NCBI RefSeq assembly: GCF_024323335.1
Contig: NC_066580.1
Coordinates: forward strand, 259,081,332 to 259,145,331
DNA from: Lathyrus oleraceus
Lineage: Eukaryota; Streptophyta; Magnoliopsida; Fabales; Fabaceae
Reading direction: 5' to 3'
Length of the DNA: 64,000 nt
Shown here: positions 56,354-64,000 of the stretch, piece after piece
Position numbering within the stretch: position 1 is the stretch's first letter
Layout: each line of letters starts with the position of its first letter
The notes under the pieces: model-generated
The model's input: only the letters and a program-made list of their open reading frames with translations
Database searches by the model: none
Told to the model about the DNA's origin: nothing
Translations under genes and position numbers: made by a program

Positions 56354-58441
56354 CCATGTCATAATAGGAAATATTAAAACATAATAAAAGACGCAATGTT
56401 CCAATCCCCCGGTGTTACACATCAGAGAAGACGCCGACACTAAAATAAAATGGAAGACTTCATCTTCCATTCACATCTGAGCTCCTATTGCGGATTATCT
56501 GCATGTTACCCACATGGAGGCAACATTCAAACAGAAGGGATAGATATCATAATTATACAAATGAAAGCATGATAATAAGTAAGAATCAGATTATCACATG
56601 CACATCACCCATTCCATAACACAATTCCACATAATCCATAAAACGACTATTCACACACAATAAAAACATAATAACCATCCAACGTAATCAACCATCTAAC
56701 ATAATAACAACATAATCAACCATCCAACACAATAACAAATGCAATCAACGTACAATACAATTAGACTAAACAACTTGACTCAATGCATGTGGTACCAATA
56801 TGTGAACTCTCAGGTTCACCTCTTAGATCCTCACCTCTTAGGATCAAAGCAACCAATTTGTTACCATCACCTCTGATAACGTCTCACTGATTCCATCACC
56901 TCTGAAATCAGCTACATGCCCAATCCACGCAATGGGATTTGAGGCTCACTAACAACTGACCATTTGTCCAATAACATGAATGCATGCAACATATAATACA
57001 TGCAACAACAACATCATTTACAATGACCCACCTCCATAATCAATATACACCTCCAAACTGACTATCATCCATTAAACACATGTTATACAGCTCAACAACA
57101 TCAACATAATAAGCAACAACAATGCATTTAAGGTTATGTTACACCACCACATAAACATTTTAATGAATATCAACACCGTCATATAGAAAAATGTTCATTT
57201 CAGGTACTGAAACCAATTTTTAATGATATTACACGCTATCAGCTTTCCGACGCTTCGAACGACACTTGTATCGGACAATCAGAACAAAAGTTATGAATTT
57301 TTAAAGTTTCTAAGAAAATGCCCTTAGTGTAACCGGTTCCCCAAAACCAGTAACCGATTACACTACATCCAGTAGCGCAACCTACTGCCAACACATACAC
57401 GGTAACCGGTTACCCTAAAACTGGTAACCAATTACACCCTCATTTCCAGGCCCTATGTAGCCTCTGTTACGTAGGGTAACCGGTTACCCAAAAACCAGTA
57501 ACCGGTTACACCCCTCAAATTTTGCAAAGAAACATGTTTTTAAGAAGTGTAACTGGTTACTCTAATTCTAGTAACCGATTACACTGTTGCAAAAGCACTT
57601 TTCTGCAACTTTTCCAAAATGAAAATCATTTAAAAGTCATCCCTAAACCCCATTTTTCTCACAAATCGTTTATATTATATTTTAACCCGAAAATCACTTT
57701 TCCAAAGTTCAAAACCCCAACTTATTTACATCGAAAACCTTCCTAACTCCGTTTAGACTCTGACCCGAAATAACAGCAATAACCCAACATTGACAACAAA
57801 CAATCCAATAAATTTTACGATTCTAACAAACAACAATTCATTACACACACAATTCGACAATTAATAAATATCACCATGATCATGAACATAGAGAAGACAA
57901 ATACAAAACCTACATGGCATAATCTACCCACCACCATCATGTTAACCCTTATATAATCAGAATCCAACCCTTACCTTAGAGTTCCTAGAAAAAGATTCTT
58001 TGACCTTCAACAATGGTGATTCTCCTCTTGAGCCATAGTCTCTTCTTCTCCCTTTCTCAGCTTCTTCTCTCTTTTTCCCAAATGCTACGTTCTTTGTGTT
58101 TCTATCCCAAATCCCCTTTTCTATTTTTCTATTATCACTCAAATTGTTTTATTAACTTATTATATTATCACTATTTTCTTAATAATAATAATAATAGTAA
58201 TAATAACCCACTCAAATTAAATAATTAAATTAAATAATAACTAAAATAGTTAATTAGTTTTACTCAACACACCACACTTTCTACACTTTTACTCACACAC
58301 TCCTCAACACCTTAATTTTTAAGGCAACTACCCCACACCAAGGGTACACAACACATCAAAACTCCAATCAGCACAACACAACCACAACTAACACATAATT
58401 AAATTATGAAAAATAATTTAAATAAAAATCGGAGTGTTACA
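56354..58441 (-). repeat. 3' LTR of the chromovirus (outer ~250 bp missing)
   Basis: Matches 62610-64000 with many point differences. Its inner end reads TGTAACAC on the minus strand (58441). The outer end should begin TGTAACACCCT on the plus strand as at 62359, but homology starts only at about 56354 ('cataataggaaatatt'). Full LTR length is estimated at 2.3 kb. TATATAAG on the minus strand at 57948-57955 is the likely promoter. Confidence 0.88.
57327..57585. repeat. Paired AACCGGTT palindrome array in the chromovirus 3' LTR
   Basis: Eight 8-bp cores of AACCGGTT or one-base variants start at 57331/57352, 57404/57426, 57478/57500 and 57551/57573. Spacing within pairs is 21-22 bp and between pairs 73-74 bp. 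Flanks extend several sites to the 12-bp palindrome GTAACCGGTTAC. The pairs lie 370-630 bp downstream of the minus-strand TATA box. The same array is at 63552-63810. Confidence 0.93.
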
Positions 58442-59987
58442 ACTCTCCCCCACTTAGAACATTTCGTCCTCGAAATTTACCTGATGCAAACAACTCTAGA
58501 TACGACTCTCGCATCCTTCTTTCCAACTCCCAAGTCATATTTCCTCTGGTAGCGCCTTCCCACACTACCTTCATGAGATAAATCTCTTTTCCTCTCAACT
58601 GTTTCAGTTCCAAATCATCAATCCTTATAGGCAAAGCCTCAACTGTAAGGTTATCCCTCACCTGAACATCATCCATCAGAATCACATGCGACGGATCCAG
58701 AACATACTTTCAAAGTTGTGAAACATGGAACACATCATGTAGATTTGACAAATTCGGTGGCAACGCCACTCTATGAGCAACATGCCCAACTCGCCCGAAT
58801 ATCTAATTCGAACCAATAAACTGAGGAGTAAGCTTCCTCGACTTCAAAGTACGTCCTACACCGGTCACCGGAGTGACTATCAAGAATACATGGTCTCTCT
58901 GTTGAAACTCAAGATACTTTCTCCTTTTATAATGGTAGATTTTTTTCCTACTGTGTGAAGCTTTCACCTTCTCTCGAATCAGCTTCACCTTCTCAGTAGT
59001 CTGTTGGGCAATCTCAGGTCCAAGCACTACACTTTCACCAGATTCATGCCAATACAAAAGTGTCATGCATCTTTGACCATACAAGGCTTCAAAAGGTGTC
59101 ATTCCAATACTATAATGGAAATTGTTATTTAACGTGAACTCAATGAACGACAAATGACTATACCAAGCCCCCCTTGCTCGAGAACACAAGCTCTCAACAA
59201 GTCCTCTAATGACTGAATGGTCCTCTCTGTCTGACCATCGGTCTGCGGATGATAAGTTGAACTCAACGTCAGCTTCAAACCCAAATATTTCTGAAAACTC
59301 TTCCAAAATCTGGAAGTGAACCTCGAATCTCTATCTGACACAATACTCAATGGAACTTCGTGCAACTTCACAATCACACGGATATATATATCTCGGTCAA
59401 GTTCTGCATAGAAAACTGATGTTAATTAGAATAAAATGGGCCAAGTTCGTCAGTCTGTCAACAATTACCCAAATGGCATCATGCCCTCTCGGAGTATTCG
59501 GTAACCCCTTCCCAAAATCCATAGAAATGCTATCCCATTTCCATTCTAGAATATCCCACAGTCGCATCAATCCTGCATGTTTCTGATGTCCAACCTTTGA
59601 ATTCTATCAAGTCAAACAAGCATAAACAAACTGAGCCACATCTCAATTGATTCCAGACCACCAAAAGATCTTCTTCAAATCTTGATACATCTTAGTAGCT
59701 TTGGGATGAATACTCAAGCTACTTCGATGACTTTCTTCTAAAATCATCTTCTTCAACTCAGCTTTGTTAGGAATAAAATTTTTGTCTTTGAACCTCAACA
59801 CACCTTGTTCATCCACTTTGAAATCATTACTTTCAGTCTGATTACTTCCAACCATCAAGTCCACCAACTTCACATCCAACTTCTGACTCTATATAATGTT
59901 ATTAAGAAAATCATTGTTGATCTTCAGCATACCTAACATCATACCCTGTGATGTCAGCTCATAGACCAAACACATGTCTTTGAATTG
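58437..59987 (-). pseudogene. int: Integrase with C-terminal chromodomain, chromovirus
   Basis: In order on the minus strand: the zinc-binding region (HRSSLSIHPKATKMYQDLKK, 59780-59660), whose final CxxC is spoilt by a stop near 59605. The catalytic core has 'ISMDF' near 59520, 'IVSDRDSRFTSRFWKSF' (59345-59290) and 'YHPQTDGQTERTIQSLED' (59260-59205); a frame change lies between 59377 and 59129. Then 'NFHYSIGMTPFEALYGQRC' and a basic C-terminal part. The chromodomain (58660-58470) has 'LRGKEIYLMKVVWEG' and 'NMTWELERRMRESYLELF'. Chromodomains steer chromoviruses to particular chromatin. Stops and frameshifts make it non-functional. Confidence 0.9.
58442..58457 (-). other. Polypurine tract of the chromovirus
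   Basis: CTAAGTGGGGGAGAGT on the minus strand, directly before the 3' LTR. It lies inside the pol reading frame (codons for SGGEL), and the stop codon TAA is supplied by the first bases of the LTR. Confidence 0.85.
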
Positions 59988-60500
59988 TTAAATCATTTCC
60001 AACTCTCTAACCATCATAATAGACATATGCAAAGACTTCTGACTTAAAGCATCAACCAAGATATTCGCCATACTGGGATGATAATTCAAGCCAAAGTCAT
60101 AATCCTTTAAGAATTCCAACCATCTACGATGTCTCATATTTAACTCCTTCTGATCAAACAAGTATTTCAAACTCATATGATCACTAAACACTTCAATTCT
60201 GGAACCATAGAGATAATGCCTCCAAATTTTCAACATGAACACCACCGCATCCAACTCTAAATCATGATTAGGATAGTTTCTCTCATGAATCCTCAACTGC
60301 CTTGAAGCATAAGCCACAACCTTGTCATCTTGCATTAGCACACCACCTAAACCCATCAACGATGCATCGCAATACACCACAAACAGTTCATTCGATTTAG
60401 GTAAAATTAAAACCGGAGATGTAGTCAACATTTTCTTTAGCTCTATGAAATTGTTCTGACAAAGAAAGTCCCACACAAACAGTTTACCTTTGCAGGTCAA
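59988..60500 (-). pseudogene. RNase H of the chromovirus
   Basis: Open frame of 170 codons with '[18 protein letters not shown]' (first Asp), '[39 protein letters not shown]' (Glu) and '[14 protein letters not shown]' (Asp), ending '[10 protein letters not shown]'. Standard Ty3-type domain; only one RNase H, in contrast to Ogre. It is separated from RT by a stop at 60501-60503 that truncates the polyprotein. Confidence 0.88.
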
Positions 60501-61265
60501 CTAAATTAACGAAAGTACCAACTTGGAAAAGACTTCAATAAATTTGCGGTAATAACCAGCCAAGCCCAAAAAGCTTCTAATCTCTGTCACCGACTTCATA
60601 TCCTTCCATTGTAGAACTGCATCTACCATGGATGGATCCACAACAATACCACCACCTAAAATAACATGACCAAGAAAGTTAACCTCTTTCAACCAGAATT
60701 CACACTTCGACAACTTAGTATAAAGCTTCTTCTTCTTCAACACTTTCAATACAACTCGCAAATGCTCAACATGTTCTTCTACTGATTTAGAATAGATCAG
60801 AATGTCATCAATAAATACCACAACAAACCGATCCAAGTAAGTATGAAAGAGACGATTCATGTAATCCATAAATACTCTGGGTGCATTAGAAACACCGAAC
60901 GACATCACCAAATACTCATAGTGTCCATATCGAGTTATAAACGTTGTCTTCTATACATCTTCATTCTTCACTCTGATCTGGTGGTGGAAACCTGACCTCA
61001 AATCAATTTTGCTAAACACACGTGCACCCACCAACTGATCCATCAAGTCATCTATTCTCGGAAGTGAATACTTGTTCTTAATCGTCACTTTATTCAACTG
61101 TCGGTAATCCATATACAACCTCATGCTACAGTCTTTCTTCTTTACCAACAACACAGGAGCTCCCAGAGGCGACACACTTGGTCTCACAAATCTCTTCTCT
61201 AGTAGATCTTCTAATTGCTTCTTCAACTTTCCTGACTTCGATGCAGAGATCATGTATGGTGACAT
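60501..61265 (-). pseudogene. pol: Reverse transcriptase of the chromovirus
   Basis: Motifs on the minus strand: '[14 protein letters not shown]', '[28 protein letters not shown]', '[12 protein letters not shown]', then after a stop near 60951 '[17 protein letters not shown]' and the catalytic '[12 protein letters not shown]' (60815-60780), followed by '[19 protein letters not shown]' and '[18 protein letters not shown]'. The catalytic FIDD is intact. About 40 bp between the two open stretches hold at least one stop. Confidence 0.9.
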
Positions 61266-61655
61266 AGAAAAAGGTCTGGTACCAGGGACAAGATCAATAG
61301 AAAACTATACCTCTCTCTCTCTGGCAGTATATCTGAAATGTCACCTGAAAACACCTTTGGAAAATCCTGCACTACCTGCAATTCATCAACCACTGGCTGA
61401 CTCTTGGCTGATAACATTGAGAACAACACAAACATCTGAGCTTCCTCTTCCAAAAGCTCCTTTGGATCTCTAGTAGACAAGAAACCAACTTCTTCCTCCT
61501 CACCAGGAGTAAGGAACCGCACCAACTTGTTATAACAATTGATATAAACATGATTGAACTCCAACCAGTTCATCCCCAAATGTCGGAATTTCCCATTCCC
61601 GCCAGCATTAGGCTGATTCTGCACAGCTTACAAAGCAACAACAATAAATTCTACA
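61266..61655 (-). pseudogene. Protease tail preceded by a misplaced copy of the gag N-terminus, chromovirus
   Basis: The sequence 61570-61250 reads 'MNWLEFNHVYINCYNKLVRF', 'LLEEEAQMFVLFSML' and 'DFPKVFSGDISDILPERE', the usual link from protease to RT in Tekay elements. The preceding ~80 bp (61650-61575, 'MQNQPNAGGNGKFRHLG') is not protease. It is a second copy of the gag start found at 62215-62135. The protease active site and gag zinc knuckle are missing. Confidence 0.75.
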
Positions 61656-62232
61656 AATGTTCACCAAGTCTAGAAACCTCTTGATTTGTTGGTACCTAAT
61701 CGCCTGCTTAATCTTAGGACTTAAACGATTCTCGAATTTGATACACTTTGAGAACTCAACAGTCGCCTGACTATAATGAGGGTAGAACTTAGCAAGTTCC
61801 ACAAATCTGGTAGCATACTCAGTAACCAACAAGTTGCCCTGCTTCAGCTCCAAAAACTCAATCTCCTTCTTCCCACGAACATCCTCAGGAAAATACTTCC
61901 TTATAAATTCTCTACTGAACACAGCCCAAGTTAGAGCTTTAGCTGCAGCATCCAACACTTGACGAGTGTTGATCCACCAGTCATCAGCTTCCTCAGCTAA
62001 CATATGCATATCGAACTACACCTTCTGCGCTTTAGAGAAATCCATCACTCTATAAATCCTCTCAATATCCCTTAGCCAAGTCTGCGCTCCATCATGATCG
62101 TACCTACCCATGAAAGTAGGCGGATTGTTCCTCTAGAACTTCCCCAAATGTCGGAACTTGTCGTTCCCACCAACATTAGGCTGATTCTGCATAGCCTACA
62201 AAGCATCAACAATAAAAGATTCATTTATTCCA
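61656..62232 (-). pseudogene. gag: Gag of the chromovirus (truncated)
   Basis: Begins near 62232 with 'MSGINESFIVDAL', a stop, and 'MQNQPNVGGNDKFRHLG'. It continues through 'WLRDIERIYRVMDFSKAQKV' and the open frame from 62009: 'LAEEADDWWINT', 'FIRKYFPEDVRGKKEIEFLELKQGNLLVTEYATRFVELAKFYPHY', and ends at 'FLDLVNICRIY' near 61660. This is the Tekay Gag core. The C-terminal zinc knuckle is deleted and several codons are stops (near 62190, 62125, 62015). Confidence 0.85.
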
Positions 62233-62343
62233 GACATTTTTTGTTTCCTACCAACAACAAAAATAATGGTTAAAGAGACAACATCAACAATATTCAACTG
62301 TCACACCACACCAACTCATCAACTTGGTCGGATATACCGACCT

Positions 62344-62355
62344 GCTCTGATACCA
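62344..62355 (-). other. Primer-binding site of the chromovirus
   Basis: TGGTATCAGAGC on the minus strand, three bases from the LTR end at 62359; complementary to the 3' end of initiator tRNA-Met, usual for this group. Confidence 0.93.
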
Positions 62356-62358
62356 CTA

Positions 62359-64000
62359 TGTAACACCCTAAATTTTCCCCACGCAAATTTAAAACATTTA
62401 TCAGAGTAAATAAAATCAACATAGAATTTAGGATGCTACACTACAACATACAATCAACCTGCTCAATCAAAAAGACATGTAACACTTGATAGTTATAAAA
62501 ATAGTAGCAATAACCACATGTATGGAAGTTAACTTTTTATTAAATTGTAGCGAAACAACAATAACAAACAGTTAGCTTAACATATCCAACATCAACATAA
62601 CATATCATTATAGGAAATATTAAAACATAATGAAATACACAATGTTCCAATCCCCCGGTGTTACACATCAGAGCAGACGCCGACACTAAAATAAAACGAA
62701 AGACTTCATCTTCCATTCACACATGAGCTCCTACTGCGGATTATCTGCATGTTACTCACGTGGAGGCAACATTCAAACAGAAGGGGTCAGATATCATAAT
62801 TATATAAAGGAAAGCATGATAATAAGTATGCATCAGATTATCACATGCACGTCACCCATTCCACAACACAATTCCATATAATCCACACAACGGCTATTCA
62901 CACACAATAGCAACATAACAATCCACCAACATGATAACAATATAATCAACCATCCAACATAATAACAACATAATCAATCATCCAACATAATAACAAATGC
63001 AACCAATGTACAATGCAATGAGACTCAACAACTCAACTCAATGCATGTGGTACCAATATGTGAACTCTCAGGTTCACTGCTTAGATCCTCACCTCCTAGG
63101 ATCAAATCTACCAATTCGTTACCATCACCTCCGATAACGTCTCACTGATTCCACCACCTCCGAAATCAGCTAACGGCCCAATCCAGACAAAGGGATTTGA
63201 CACTCACCAATAATTGACCATTTGCCCAACAACATGAATGCATGCGACAAATAGTACATGCAACAATAACATCATGCATAATGACCCACCTCCATAGTCA
63301 ATGTACACTGCCAATACTAGTCATCATGAATCAAACGCATGTTATACAGCTCAACAACATCAACATACAATATAATAATTAACAACAATGCATTTGAGGT
63401 TATGTATCACCACCACATAAACATTTCAATGCATATTAATACCATCACGCATAAAAATCAGGTACTGAAACCAATTTTTAATGACATTACACGCTCGTCT
63501 TTTTGACGCTTCAAACAACACTTGAATCGGACACTCAAACAACGCTTCCCAATGTAACTGGTTTCCCCAAAATCAGTAACTGGTTACACTACATCCAATA
63601 GCGCAACCTACTACCAACACACACACGGAAATCGGTTACCCTAAAACTAATAATCGGTTACACCCTAATTTCTAACCCCTGCATGGCCTTTGTTACGTGG
63701 GATAACCGGTTACCCAAAAACCAGTAACCGGTTACACCCCTCAAGTTTTGCTCAAAAACGTGTTTTTAAGCAGCGTAACCGGTTACTCCAATTATGGTAA
63801 CCGATTACACTGTTGTAGAAGCACTTTATTGCAACTTTTCCAAAAAGAAAATCATCTAAAATTCATCCCAAAACCCCATTTTTCTCACAAATCGTTTATA
63901 CCATATTTTAACCCGAAAATCACTTTTCCAAAGTTCAAAACCCCAACTTATTTATATTGAAAACCTTCCTAACTCAGTTTTGACTCTGACCCAAACAACA
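62359..64000 (-). repeat. 5' LTR of the chromovirus (cut by the window end)
   Basis: Starts TGTAACACCCT on the plus strand (the LTR 3' end). From 62610 on it matches the 3' LTR at 56354-57770. The U3 part with the promoter lies beyond 64000. Contains the paired palindrome array at 63552-63810. Confidence 0.9.
63552..63810. repeat. Paired AACCGGTT palindrome array in the chromovirus 5' LTR
   Basis: Cores start at 63556/63578, 63630/63652, 63704/63726 and 63777/63799: 22 bp within every pair and 73-74 bp between pairs. Variants differ from those in the 3' LTR by single transitions. Confidence 0.93.

Larger units (their letters stand above)
56354..64000 (-). mobile_element. Tekay-type chromovirus (Ty3/gypsy), minus strand, degenerate
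   Basis: On the minus strand: 5' LTR from beyond 64000 to 62359, a tRNA-Met-type PBS, gag, protease tail, RT, RNase H, integrase with chromodomain, polypurine tract and 3' LTR. The chromodomain and the gag wording (KYFPEDVRGKKEIEFLELKQ) place it in the Tekay lineage of chromoviruses. Frames are broken by stops and frame changes and the gag-protease junction is deleted. The 3' LTR lacks about 250 bp at its outer end, where it meets the decayed Ogre fragment. LTR divergence is clearly higher than in Ogre-B, so it is older. Confidence 0.9.

Noticed and set aside
58013..58228. Leucine/serine-rich 71-codon ORF in the chromovirus LTR
   Set aside because: Low-complexity T/C-rich LTR sequence; no counterpart can be checked in the cut 5' LTR.

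Overview
This window is a stack of plant transposable elements, and I see no convincing host gene in it. The elements are Ogre-type Ty3/gypsy (Tat lineage) retrotransposons with LTRs of 4 to 5.5 kb, an Mutator-like DNA transposon (MULE) and a Tekay-type chromovirus. Very long Ogre LTRs, the TGGCGACTCTGCTGGGGA primer-binding site and an intron between protease and reverse transcriptase point to a large-genome legume, most likely tribe Fabeae (pea, vetch, lentil or Lathyrus relatives). The species call is inference.

From 1 to 50565 lies one composite Ogre locus, called Ogre-A here. It has the end of a 5' LTR (1-1875), PBS, leader, ORF1, gag, protease, intron, RT, RNase H, a second archaeal-type RNase H, integrase, a repeat-rich 3'UTR, and then only the first 596 bp of an LTR (38331-38926). 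That fragment is fused directly to the gag/protease region of a second internal copy (38927-46562), which ends in a 3' LTR (46563-50565). Both copies carry many stops, three of them shared. The locus sits inside an older Ogre LTR in the opposite orientation (50566-54201).

The integrase of Ogre-A is split by a 5.0-kb MULE (10894-34661), with 138-bp terminal inverted repeats and a perfect 9-bp target duplication. The MULE has a five-exon transposase gene (four coding blocks before disruption plus a far 3' part) reading inward from the left end. A small two-exon gene for a GRF zinc-finger/coiled-coil/membrane-tail protein reads inward from the right end. This convergent layout resembles maize MuDR (mudrA/mudrB). 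The last transposase exon is split by a very young 18.8-kb non-autonomous Ogre (Ogre-B, 14150-32916). Ogre-B has 5491-bp LTRs with only three differences found by eye, a 5-bp target duplication, a gag remnant, no pol, and a 12-copy array of a 180-bp repeat. Insertion order is therefore inverted LTR, then Ogre-A, then MULE, then Ogre-B.

Right of the nest are an unassigned stretch (54202-54780), a decayed Ogre-like protease fragment (54780-56354), and a degenerate Tekay chromovirus on the minus strand (56354-64000, running off the window). The chromovirus LTRs carry a strikingly regular array of paired AACCGGTT palindromes. No element here has an intact replication gene set. The GRF gene is the only multi-exon coding unit that looks unbroken, and the MULE transposase would be intact but for the Ogre-B insertion.
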